This document shows positions 53,201-60,937 of a stretch of 64,000 bases of DNA, in pieces. Source of the stretch: an uncultured Eubacteriales bacterium (GTDB taxonomy: Bacteria > Bacillota > Clostridia > Lachnospirales > Lachnospiraceae); NCBI GenBank assembly GCA_900319795.1, contig ONPU01000004.1:48848-112847 (forward strand), in the 5' to 3' direction. Made by a program: the position numbers and the translations under genes. Below the pieces are notes generated by a model. The model was not told where the DNA came from and made no database searches. It saw only the letters and a list, made by a program, of their open reading frames with translations. Each line of letters begins with the position of its first letter. Position 1 is the first letter of the stretch.

Positions 53201-56200
53201 TGCTGTCACTGTCTTCCGATACCACATAGGTATGTTTACCAGCTTTGCTCAGATCCGCGTACACGATATCCGTGAATGTGATCTTGCCGTCTGCGGCCGA
53301 TGTTCCCGTCGCTACGACCGTATCGCCTTCCTTCACCGTGAACTTGAATCCTGAAAGATCCATGCTCGCCGGCTTGTTGGTGATCGTCTTGCTGCCGCTC
53401 AGTGTAAGCTTGCCCTTTGCATCATAATCATTCTCGAATTCCGGAGTCGTGAACGTATCTTTCCCATTGTATTTAACGCTCAGTGTTCCATTTCCTTCAT
53501 CCTTGACCGTCAGGACGACCTCTTCAACGTGAGGATCATATGTCACACCGTCTACAGTATAATTGTTCTCTGCCGTAGCACCATCCGGCAGTACTTCCTT
53601 GATCTTATATGTAAAATCTTTTGTCTTTCCGGCGCCGCCAATATCAGAGAGCTGAATTGTAAACTTCGGGAATTCAGCCGTCTCTCCCTGTTTCACGGGA
53701 TCACTGACCACGATCGGCTCTGTGCTGTCGCCGTCATACAACGCAAACGTGAATTCTTTGTCTCCTAATGTTGTACTTTCCTTTTTCTTTGCGCTAAGCT
53801 GAGCTTCGCCTTCTGCCGTATAGTTGTTACTGAAGACCGGGGTCGTGAACTCATTCTTGCCGTCATACGTCACTTTAAGTGTTCCGTCACCATTATCAGC
53901 AACAACCACTTCTACCTTCTTCTCTGATGTATCATAAGTGACGCCGTCTTTTTCCGGTCTGCCGTTCTTCATCTTAGCGTCTTCGGGGACTACTTCTTTA
54001 ATATAATACGTATATGTTCCCGTCTGGTCTTTCTCGCTGTTTTTCACATATGAGATATCAGCAAAGGCGGCCGTCTCATTCTGTTTTACCGGATCACTGG
54101 TTTGAAGAACAGTTTTGCTGGCATCTAAAAGCTCGAACTGGAACGTTCTGTCTCCAAGGTTCGAATTCGCGGCCTTCTTTGCTTTCAGAACAGCTTTTCC
54201 ATCTGCTTCGTACGTATTTGTAAATACAGGAGTTTCAAACGAATCCTCGCCATTGTATTTCACAACCAGATTATGGTGCTCATCCAGGCTGACCGACACT
54301 TCTACAGGCACTTCCGTCGGATCATAATGGACGCCATCCACGGTGTAATTATTCGCTGCTGTCGCTTCTGCCGGAACTTGTTCTTTAATAATGAATTTGA
54401 AGGTCGATCCCGCATCATACTGTGTAAATGAATAGGGATTAAATGTAGCCGTCTGCCCCTGTTTCACTGTTTCCGTATCATAGAGGGTTAATTCCTCAGC
54501 TCCGCCTGACACGTAACTGGCAGCATAAAGTTCAAATGTGAAATCCCTGTCTCCCAAAGCAGAGTTTCCGGCCTTTTTCGCGCTGAAAATGGCGTTTCCG
54601 TCTGCCGTAATAGTATTCTTGAACTCCACCGTCTGGATCAGGCTGCTGGAAGGAGACGCTACAAGATGACCCTTTCCGTCATCAACTACCTGGATCGAAA
54701 TAGGTTTTTCTTCCGCATCATAGATAATGCTGCCCTGATCCGAGGGAATATCTTCGGTCACTACAAAAGTATATGTCCCCGGCTCTGTAAATCTTATTTC
54801 ACCAAATGACTTTGTATAATCCGGCCCGTCCGCGCTTGTAATCTCCACTTCGCTTTGATCAGCCGGCCAGGGTTCTTTGCCCGTCGACCGGATTCTGAAA
54901 GTAAATTTATCGTCTGAAGTCCAATCTCCTCCTTCAAGAGTTTTCTTAACCTTTACCTCTGCTGTCCCGCTTCTGGAATAAACATTAGTAAATTCCGCTG
55001 TCTGTACCAGCTGGCTGCTTGGATCCGCAATCAGGTTTCCGGTTTTTTCACCATTTACCTCTTCCTCTATTACCTTGATCGTGATGGTCTTATCCTGAGG
55101 ATCATAAGCGACGCCATCAATGGTTTCGCCTTTATGTTCCTCAGTCACCGTCCATGTATATGTTCCCGGCTGCGAGAAGGTGACTTTGCCGAAAGAAGCA
55201 GTATGATCGGGCGTTCCGCTTCTGATTGTAACTGTATTCGGCGTAAATCCCGGCGCATCTCCATTGGGAGTAATTGTGAAAGTAAATTCGTCATCTCCCG
55301 TCCATGTACCGCGACCCGTCAAATTCTTCCGAACTTTGATTTCTCCGTCTGTCGTGGAGTTCTTCACCTTCGTAGTTACGACACGGCTCTTACTGATGAT
55401 CGTTTTCTTATGGATCTCCTGACCGGATTCTCTACGGTCCACCACATTCGCGATAACCTCTCCACCGAAGACGCCGTTGCCCTGTTTTACAGTTGCTGCC
55501 GGAGCAAGAATCGTTCCGCCTGTATCTGCTGTATTTTTTACAATTCCTGTATAAGCTTCAAAGGTATCTCCATTTTTCTGAACGAAGTTGAAAATGACAT
55601 GCGAATTAAGTTTGTCATAACCACCATTCGATGCCAGACCATATCCGTCAATATAGAGATGGTTTACTTCGTACTGCGTAAGCCCTGTGCAGTCAATATT
55701 TATAACCAGATACTGGTCATCATCATAATCTTCGGGATTCGAACTTAAGAGACCTTTCAGCCAGAGTCCCTGTCCGTCACCGGATGTAATATTAAAGCCC
55801 GCTGCCTGCAAATCCTGAACAAGATTGCCTGTTGTGGAATCGAGGTTGATAATATTTACCTTTCCTTTATTATCAGGCGCGACGCCGGAAACCGGTCCGT
55901 TCTTCTCATTTGCAAGATTAGCCGATAAAGTCTTCAGAGAATCCAGTCTGCTCGCGATGCCCGATGTAAGGCCCGGCTGGGAAGCAATATAATCCGATAC
56001 TTTATTGCTGCCGCTGGCGACGTTAACATTGAGGGTACGGCCGTCCTTGAAAATGATCGTCAGTTTGCCGTCCTTGAAATAGGATCTTTCCACGTCGACC
56101 GTATCCGGATCGAAATACGTCATCATACCAAACTGCCCGAAATACGAACCTACAGTATCAATTCCTGACTTGGTCAGAATCGTTCCGATCAGGTTATTGA

Positions 56201-58016
56201 TTCCTGTTGTAGAAATCTGATTCAGGCTGTTTGCATCTGATTCACTGTCCGTGCTGCTGTAAGATACTTTGTAGTCATAGTCACCCTGTTTCAGTGTGCC
56301 GCCATTTTCAATAATATTGCCATTTGCATCTAATTCATAAAGGAACAAAGGACCGCTTTGAAGTGCATCTTCAATGGCCTCTGCGCTTCCGCTGATAAAA
56401 TGCGTATTAGAATCCAGCAGATTCACGCGCTTATTAGCAGCAACCTCAAATTCTGCGATAGTCTCATTATTAGCACCATTCTTCTTTACTAAACGGAATT
56501 TGAATACCGCGCTCGGGTCTCCTCCGCTAAGTTCTTTGGCAACCCATAATTCCTTAAGTCCCGCACCCTTGATGAATCTGGTATCCTGGTTCAGGTTGCC
56601 GTTGCTGCCAGCCGTCTCATAAACTCCCGCAGCAATATTCCCCTCCAGATGCTCATTGCTGTACAGGTGATTTGTATAAATGCTGTACTCCAATGCGGAA
56701 CCTATCTGCGATGCAATATCATCTATCTTTTCGTAGTTCTTATTTCCTGTTCCGTCATTATTCCATGTGTGCTGCTGATTGCTGATATCGGTCGTTGTAT
56801 TTCCCTGATCATCAACCTTGAAATAATAGATCGAAAAGCTTTCCGTCGTAAATGTAACCCGGTCCGTGCTTCCGCTCAGCGACACGCTTGCTGCCATCTC
56901 TTCTTCGCCGCCGTCAGTTACGTGCACAACAGTAACATCCTGTGCGCTTTCCGCGCCAAGGTCATCAGAGAGCTGATTTTCATGGAATCTGAAAGTGACG
57001 GTAACGGAACCGTTCTCCGGCTCGAACTCGGACCAGCCGGTAATGTTCCCATTCTCGTCTTTTTGAGGAGCATCAAAATGAATATCGTAGTAAAGCGTAT
57101 CTTCAGTCTCGCCAATCTTGTTGACGATGAAGTGTGCTTCGTCAGGAACGGCGTCTGCTCTTTCAAGAGTGGCCGTAACGGAAACCGCACCGTCGCCACC
57201 GGTGTAGATTCTCTTGGTGGGAACCGGGGTCGGAGTCGGTGTAGGTGTTTCAGTCGGGGTCGGTGTTACCTTCGGAGTTTCTGTCGGGGCTGCAGTCGGG
57301 GTTTCGGTCGGCTCAGCCGTGACATTTTCATCTGTAATACCTTCCGTATTTTCTTCTGTAGTGGCTTCTGCATTCTCACTCGAAGCAGCTTCTTCTGATT
57401 CCGGAGCCGGAGTCTCGGTGATCACAGCTTCCTCCTGGCCCTCATTACCAGAGGATTCTTCGCTGGAGATTGCTTCCGAAGAACTGGTTTCTGAAGAACC
57501 GCCCTCAGCGGGCGCTTCCGTCACAGTTGCTTCTGAAGACGCAGCTTCTTCCGCGGCTTTTGCGGCCTCTTCTGCTGCTTTGGCTTCTTCAGCTGCCTTG
57601 GCCTCCTCTGCTTTTTTGGCCTCTTCAGCCTTCTTGGCCTCTTCGGCTTTCTTGGCTTCTTCAGCCTTCTTGGCCTCTTCGGCTTTCTTGGCTTCTTCAG
57701 CCTTTTTAGCTTCTTCAGCTTTCTTAGCCTCTTCGGCCTTTTTGGCTTCTTCGGCCTTCTTAGCCTCTTCAGCTTTCTTAGCCTCTTCAGCCTTTCTGGC
57801 TTCTTCGGCTTTCTTGGCTTCTTCGGCCTTCTTGGCTTCTTCAGCTTTCTTGGCTTCTTCGGCTTCCTTCGCAGCAACATCTTCAGAAGATTCTGCCTGT
57901 GCTGCGGTCGCAGAAGCTGCGCCGATCTCCTCTGCGGCGAATACAGAGGCATTTGAGGTCAGTACCATCGTTGCTGTTAGCAGGATTGCAAGTAACCGTT
58001 TCATTTTCCGTTTCAT
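50274..58016 (-). CDS. Giant surface protein: choice-of-anchor A-like domain, about 12 FctA-type pilin domains, C-terminal Cna_B domain
   Basis: 2580 residues from the ATG at 58016 (GGAGGGG upstream). After a signal peptide (LLAILLTATMVLTSNASVFA) comes an alpha-helical KKAEEA repeat (about 47-165), then Ser/Glu- and Thr-Pro-rich parts. A region of about 408-875 resembles choice-of-anchor A domains (TNHLYSNEHLEGNIAAG near its start, GGTILAPAATVKQGNGVFGG near its end). Then follow about 12 Spy0128/FctA-like domains (about 885-2388). These carry strand pairs such as DSFEFTITPVG, GTYQWTVTETHKGETIDG and DKTVTI. A Cna_B domain (PGAVLQVTDANG ... TYVLHEVEV) and a Lys/Thr-rich wall-spanning part come last. 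The end is AKTADPTNAALPIAG, a helix and EEKKRRS, a degenerate sortase signal. It is probably a long fibrous adhesin. Confidence 0.85.
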   Translation of the reverse strand: MKRKMKRLLAILLTATMVLTSNASVFAAEEIGAASATAAQAESSEDVAAKEAEEAKKAEEAKKAEEAKKAEEARKAEEAKKAEEAKKAEEAKKAEEAKKAEEAKKAEEAKKAEEAKKAEEAKKAEEAKKAEEAKKAEEAKAAEEAKAAEEAAKAAEEAASSEATVTEAPAEGGSSETSSSEAISSEESSGNEGQEEAVITETPAPESEEAASSENAEATTEENTEGITDENVTAEPTETPTAAPTETPKVTPTPTETPTPTPTPVPTKRIYTGGDGAVSVTATLERADAVPDEAHFIVNKIGETEDTLYYDIHFDAPQKDENGNITGWSEFEPENGSVTVTFRFHENQLSDDLGAESAQDVTVVHVTDGGEEEMAASVSLSGSTDRVTFTTESFSIYYFKVDDQGNTTTDISNQQHTWNNDGTGNKNYEKIDDIASQIGSALEYSIYTNHLYSNEHLEGNIAAGVYETAGSNGNLNQDTRFIKGAGLKELWVAKELSGGDPSAVFKFRLVKKNGANNETIAEFEVAANKRVNLLDSNTHFISGSAEAIEDALQSGPLFLYELDANGNIIENGGTLKQGDYDYKVSYSSTDSESDANSLNQISTTGINNLIGTILTKSGIDTVGSYFGQFGMMTYFDPDTVDVERSYFKDGKLTIIFKDGRTLNVNVASGSNKVSDYIASQPGLTSGIASRLDSLKTLSANLANEKNGPVSGVAPDNKGKVNIINLDSTTGNLVQDLQAAGFNITSGDGQGLWLKGLLSSNPEDYDDDQYLVINIDCTGLTQYEVNHLYIDGYGLASNGGYDKLNSHVIFNFVQKNGDTFEAYTGIVKNTADTGGTILAPAATVKQGNGVFGGEVIANVVDRRESGQEIHKKTIISKSRVVTTKVKNSTTDGEIKVRKNLTGRGTWTGDDEFTFTITPNGDAPGFTPNTVTIRSGTPDHTASFGKVTFSQPGTYTWTVTEEHKGETIDGVAYDPQDKTITIKVIEEEVNGEKTGNLIADPSSQLVQTAEFTNVYSRSGTAEVKVKKTLEGGDWTSDDKFTFRIRSTGKEPWPADQSEVEITSADGPDYTKSFGEIRFTEPGTYTFVVTEDIPSDQGSIIYDAEEKPISIQVVDDGKGHLVASPSSSLIQTVEFKNTITADGNAIFSAKKAGNSALGDRDFTFELYAASYVSGGAEELTLYDTETVKQGQTATFNPYSFTQYDAGSTFKFIIKEQVPAEATAANNYTVDGVHYDPTEVPVEVSVSLDEHHNLVVKYNGEDSFETPVFTNTYEADGKAVLKAKKAANSNLGDRTFQFELLDASKTVLQTSDPVKQNETAAFADISYVKNSEKDQTGTYTYYIKEVVPEDAKMKNGRPEKDGVTYDTSEKKVEVVVADNGDGTLKVTYDGKNEFTTPVFSNNYTAEGEAQLSAKKKESTTLGDKEFTFALYDGDSTEPIVVSDPVKQGETAEFPKFTIQLSDIGGAGKTKDFTYKIKEVLPDGATAENNYTVDGVTYDPHVEEVVLTVKDEGNGTLSVKYNGKDTFTTPEFENDYDAKGKLTLSGSKTITNKPASMDLSGFKFTVKEGDTVVATGTSAADGKITFTDIVYADLSKAGKHTYVVSEDSDSKPGVTNTTTTQTVKVTVADQGDGTLVATADNDSPAAIDAVNFENTYSASGSLTLSGKKTITNKPASMDLSGFKFTVKEGETTVATGASDADGNITFGAITYSLDDVGKHTYVVSEDADTKSGVTNTTATQTVKVTVADKGDGTLEATADEDSPAAINAVNFTNEYKTSGTGEVKVKKTLEGRDWTTTDSFEFTITPIGEAPAFTPNTLTITSTDADYTKSFGEVTFTKAGTYQWTVSETHKGETIDGVAYDSADKTVTITVEDDGEGHLVPAENSALVQTAAFTNTYSKSGEGEVKVLKNLIGRNWAADDSFEFTITPVGKAPAFTTDKVTITNKDEGHTKTFGKVTFTEAGTYQWTVTETHKGETIDGIAYDSTDKTVTIKVKDNGKGELVAEEDSALVQTAAFTNNYSKSGEAEVKVKKTFTGREWTTDDSFEFTITPVGSAPAFTNNKVTVDKDSTGYTESFGKVTLTEIGTYQWTVKETHKGETIDGIAYDSTDKTISITVKDDGKGNLVAEEGSYLVQTAEFENVYSASGKAEVKVQKILNGRAWLDNDEFTFTISADEGTPMPANDTITITKADADQTKGFGEMTFTKAGEYVYIVRETKGTLGGVTYDETEHTVTIKAEDNGKGEIVAAADSDLFPVEKITNEYNASGSVKFSGAKTVEGRDFKAGDKITIKLEGENDATPLPETTEVTIEPTSGKSAPFSFGEIGFDLDDLKDLPEGETSKTYTYTVTESAYTMEGVKKKDDTVYTVKATISDNGDGTLKVVDENNNFEGLNFTNKFETEVNVTKKMPTGAVLPGAVLQVTDANGNVVDEWTTTDGAHQVPGLGAGTYVLHEVEVPNVEYFLPAEDITFVVDEDAQIYVNGELVQDITMVDLFTEAGENYYDSDKNKGNTTPDEDEDQSEEDNKKEKQKKKKKSKTTTKKTTQKTTVKKSKGAKTADPTNAALPIAGCAAAIAAALYLFFEEKKRRS
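57550..57875 (-). repeat. Tandem repeat coding for KKAEEA units
   Basis: About 20 near-identical 15-base units encode (K/R)KAEEA and then (K/A)AAEEA. The DNA alternates GCC/GCT and CTTC/TTTC third positions. The encoded part is a single charged helix. Copy number is likely to vary. Confidence 0.85.
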
Positions 58017-58259
58017 AGGATCCCCTCCGGTCTTTTTAACTGTGCTAAGCTTGCCACTATGAGACACATTCTATTACCAAAACGGAACAGTGTGTCTATT
58101 TCTTATACTTTTCTCTGTGTAAATATTACCATCGAAATCGTTTTCCAAACAGTCAGATTTAGCGTTTTTCATAAAAACGGCGATTTCAACAGTTTGCCGC
58201 GGTTCTTTTTGTCACTAATTCACAGTGGGTTCCTTTTTTGCGACTTCTGTGTGACTTTT

Positions 58260-58319
58260 AAGACAGTGGGGACAGTCCCTGGTGTCTTATAAGACACCAG
58301 GGACTGTCCCCACTGTCTT
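58260..58319. repeat. GGGGACAGTCCC palindrome, perfect 60-bp copy
   Basis: Two 30-base arms (AAGACAGTGGGGACAGTCCC, TGGTGTCTTA and their exact complement). The stop codon of the XRE gene at 58287-58289 lies at its centre. Confidence 0.92.
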
Positions 58320-58967
58320 ATCCGGAAGGTACTCCATCAAATCCTCCGGTGAGCAGTGCAAGACAGACGTGAGGGACAGAATTGTCTCCAGCTGAGCTTT
58401 GTTGATGTTCTTGCGGCGTTGCTCATAGTTTTGGATCATTCTAACTGAACAGCCGCTGGCAGCAGCCAATTCATTTTGGCTCATCTGCAGGCGGTCCCGA
58501 TACATTTTCAGACGTGTGACCCGGGATCTTTTTACTATTAGCTCATCTGCATGATCTGCAAATTGAAGAGGATCCATTTCGTGGAAGGGATGGTACATTT
58601 TCAAAATCTCATCCGGCTTGAGATTCTCATGAATCCTCTCAAATGTCAGTCCTGAATACCATTGATAAAATGCCAGAATCCACCCGGTCCAATATTCCGG
58701 GCTCTTTTCCAGATGAAAGACCGGATCCGGATGCGTCATCCCATTCCCCGTGAGTCTCAGAACCTCAAATGCCAGCTCAATACCGGACATCCCGCTTAAG
58801 TAACGGAAATCACCGTGACCGAACATGCGCGCAATGCCGGACTGAAGGAACAGTTCGTGAAATTCATTTATCTGCATACTGCAGTTCTCAGTGCCATAGC
58901 GGAACATGGTTGCCAGATTTTCCTGTGCACAGCCGAGGTAAATTTCATTGTAAGCGCGGGTCGCCAT
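58287..58967 (-). CDS. XRE-family regulator, likely antitoxin partner of the ADP-ribosyltransferase-like gene
   Basis: 226 residues, ATG at 58967 with GGAGG 9 bases before it. The N-terminal 130 residues are an unrecognised helical domain (LATMFRYGTENCSMQINEF, PEYWTGWILAFYQWYSGLTF). The C-terminal XRE domain is LQMSQNELAAASGCSVRMIQ followed by NYEQRRKNINKAQLETILSL. The last residues, KTVGTVPGVL, are encoded by half of a palindromic repeat, whose TAA ends the gene; the original end was probably replaced. It overlaps the upstream DUF3990-like gene by 23 bases, so the two are coupled. Confidence 0.8.
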   Translation of the reverse strand: MATRAYNEIYLGCAQENLATMFRYGTENCSMQINEFHELFLQSGIARMFGHGDFRYLSGMSGIELAFEVLRLTGNGMTHPDPVFHLEKSPEYWTGWILAFYQWYSGLTFERIHENLKPDEILKMYHPFHEMDPLQFADHADELIVKRSRVTRLKMYRDRLQMSQNELAAASGCSVRMIQNYEQRRKNINKAQLETILSLTSVLHCSPEDLMEYLPDKTVGTVPGVL

Positions 58968-59619
58968 CTTTGATTTCCTCCCTCAGAATTGTTGTGACAT
59001 AAATGTCTTCTCTTCTGAAATGCATTCGATCGGAATTCAGATAAGCAGACCGGGCCTTCAGGTCCCGAAGCATTTTCTTGTCGAGCCAATTGCTGCGCAA
59101 TGCTCTGACTGCATTTACAAATCGAATCTGCTCGAAAGCTCTTCTGCTTTTCAGAACCAGCTGCATGCCCATTTCCCCAAGATCCATTGCATATGACAAT
59201 TGTTCATAGGAAATGCTGCCATTTAGAAAATCCTTTGCGAAAGTAAAATAACTGTCATCGGCACGGTACCCGTAAATCAGATCATATTTTTCGGTATCGA
59301 CAGTGAAATTCCGTTTCAAATACCCGGCAGCCTCCTGTGCTAAAGGGGAGTCGTAATTGAATACCCTGTTCTGAAGCAAAACGGTAAGCCAGGTGAGTAT
59401 CGTATAGTCCCGATTCAGGTACAGTGTCTTGAGGCCGGTCATATCCAGTTCGTATTGGTTGGCATATCCGTCATGATCTTCTCCGACTGCCCATTCTGAG
59501 GCCATGTTCGCGCTCTCTGTACAATAGAATCCATGACCGTAGTCGTTATATGCTTTTCCGCCGCCATACTGAGGAACGCTAATTATATGATCGGATCCAT
59601 GGTATATGGTTTTAGTCAT
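58945..59619 (-). CDS. DUF3990-like ADP-ribosyltransferase-fold protein, putative toxin
   Basis: 224 residues. The start IYHGSDHIISVPQYGGGKAY and YGHGFYCTESANMASEWAVG match the pattern of DUF3990 proteins, relatives of ADP-ribosyltransferases (His of YHGS, Tyr of GFYCT). Further on YGYRADDSYFTFAKDFL and MGMQLVLKSRRAFEQIRF fit the rest of the family, with Gln in the position of the usual catalytic Glu. GGAGG lies 9 bases before the ATG. The downstream overlapping XRE gene suggests a toxin-antitoxin pair. The target is unknown. The family call is by pattern recall. Confidence 0.72.
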   Translation of the reverse strand: MTKTIYHGSDHIISVPQYGGGKAYNDYGHGFYCTESANMASEWAVGEDHDGYANQYELDMTGLKTLYLNRDYTILTWLTVLLQNRVFNYDSPLAQEAAGYLKRNFTVDTEKYDLIYGYRADDSYFTFAKDFLNGSISYEQLSYAMDLGEMGMQLVLKSRRAFEQIRFVNAVRALRSNWLDKKMLRDLKARSAYLNSDRMHFRREDIYVTTILREEIKDGDPRLQ

Positions 59620-59676
59620 GGTATATTTTCCTCCCTGATTGTATTATACATCTGTGGGTGTATAGATGCAAGCAAT

Positions 59677-59736
59677 AAGACAGTGGGGACAGTCCCTGGT
59701 GTCTGGCCAGACACCAGGGACTGTCCCCACTGTCTT
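59677..59736. repeat. GGGGACAGTCCC palindrome, perfect 60-bp copy with CCAGACACC inner end
   Basis: Arms AAGACAGTGGGGACAGTCCC plus TGGTGTCTGG and the exact complement. It lies between the DUF3990-like gene start and the Rpn-like remnant. Confidence 0.92.
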
Positions 59737-59871
59737 ATCCTAGAATTTTTCACAACCAAAACAGACATATCCCAAGGACTTTTATCGCTTTCCAAAGGAC
59801 TTCCCTTTCCTCCCTTGACAATTTCAAAAAATCAATCCAAAGTGAAGGTACATACCCCCTTACAGGAATGG

Positions 59872-60288
59872 ATGGCTCTCTTATGCTGTGATGAGCCTGA
59901 AATCATATGTGATCTCATCAGCAAGCGCCCTGATTTTGCAGAGATTTACCAGGAATTATACAATTCTTTAATTAATACGGAGGAAGTCATGAGCTGGTTT
60001 TCGGATGAACTAAAAATCATGGATCAAAACACCGTAATGACGATGATCGAAGAATCTGAAAAGGAAATTGCGGAATTGCAGCAACAGATTGCGGCGAACA
60101 AGCAGCAGCTGCAGGAAAGCGAGCAGCAGCTCCGCGAAAACGAGCAGCAGCTCCGCGAAAACGAGCAGCAGCTCCGCGAAAACGAGCAGCAGCTCCGCGA
60201 AAACGAGCAGCAGCTCTCCGAAAAAGATGCGCGAATCAAAGAACTCGAAGCGCAGCTCGCCGCATTAGAAAAGGAGCATGAAATATGA
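59872..60288 (+). pseudogene. C-terminal remnant of an Rpn/PD-(D/E)XK transposase-like protein
   Basis: The 138-codon frame resembles only the tail of Rpn-type proteins: LQEWMALL, then RPDFAEIYQELYNSL, DQNTVMTMIEESEKEIAELQ and a coiled coil. The N-terminal nuclease domain is missing; the frame upstream runs into a palindrome at 59677-59736, so truncation there is likely. The coiled coil contains five 21-base repeats. Its stop overlaps the flavin reductase start (ATGA), so it may still be translated from 59872. It could also be a short functional coiled-coil protein. Confidence 0.55.
60121..60225 (+). repeat. 21-bp tandem repeat (heptad ENEQQLR)
   Basis: Four perfect copies of a 21-base unit beginning GAGCAGCAGCTCCGCGAAAA (60121, 60142, 60163, 60184) and one diverged copy at 60205. 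Each adds one coiled-coil heptad, EQQLREN. Confidence 0.92.
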
Positions 60289-60845
60289 AACAAACCTGGA
60301 GACCCGGAAACATGCTCTACCCGCTTCCGGCCGTACTTGTAACTACACGTGGTAAAGACAAAAAAGACAATGTCCTGACGATCGCCTGGGCCGGTACTGT
60401 CAATTCCGATCCGGCGATGGTTTCCATTTCCGTTAGGAAATCGCGCTACAGTTATACCGCACTCATGGAGACCGGTGTATTTGTGATTAATCTGACCACT
60501 GAGGGATTGGCGCACGCCACGGACTTTTGCGGAGTGAAATCCGGGAAGGATTTGGACAAGTTTGAGGCGGAGCATTTAAAAAAAGAAGAGGCGGTCGAAA
60601 TCGACTGCCCCATGCTGGCGGATTCGCCTGTCAATATTGAATGCCGTGTGACCGAAACGAAGGATCTCGGTTCCCATACCATGTTTCTGGCGGAGGTGCT
60701 CTCCGTTCACGCTGATGAGCGCTACATGGATAAAAAAGGACGGTTTGATCTGAGCCTGGCGAAGCCGATTGTCTATTCGCACGGCGACTATATGACTCTA
60801 GGGAAAAAGCTCGGCAGTTTCGGTTGGACGGTTAAAAAACGGTAA
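60285..60845 (+). CDS. Flavin reductase family protein (FMN-binding split barrel)
   Basis: 186 residues. The fold is shown by LYPLPAVLVTTRG, NVLTIAWAGTVNSDPAMVSI, SVRKSRYSYTALMETG and FVINL, which form the FMN site of this family, then FCGVKSGKDLDKFE. These proteins reduce or bind FMN; some act as NAD(P)H:flavin oxidoreductases. Length is normal. GGAG lies 10 bases before the ATG, which overlaps the stop of the Rpn-like remnant. No partner oxygenase is nearby, as expected in an anaerobe. The electron acceptor is unknown. Confidence 0.88.
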   Translation: MKQTWRPGNMLYPLPAVLVTTRGKDKKDNVLTIAWAGTVNSDPAMVSISVRKSRYSYTALMETGVFVINLTTEGLAHATDFCGVKSGKDLDKFEAEHLKKEEAVEIDCPMLADSPVNIECRVTETKDLGSHTMFLAEVLSVHADERYMDKKGRFDLSLAKPIVYSHGDYMTLGKKLGSFGWTVKKR

Positions 60846-60854
60846 ATGCCAGAT

Positions 60855-60914
60855 AAGACAGTGGGGACTGTCCCCAGTGTCTTATAAGACAGCAGGGACT
60901 GTCCCCACTGTCTT
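60855..60914. repeat. GGGGACAGTCCC palindrome, 60-bp copy after the flavin reductase gene
   Basis: The arms have a few mismatches (AAGACAGTGGGGACTGTCCC on the left, CAGCAGGGACTGTCC on the right). It begins 9 bases past the stop codon and ends 23 bases before the next start, where it could stop transcription in either direction. Confidence 0.9.
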
Positions 60915-60937
60915 ACATCACTCAAAGGAGGCCTGCT

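Noticed and set aside
57214-58062. Plus-strand frame with VGVGVGVSVG and ASSAFLASSAF repeats
   Set aside because: It is the reverse reading of the Thr-Pro and KKAEEA repeats of the giant surface protein.
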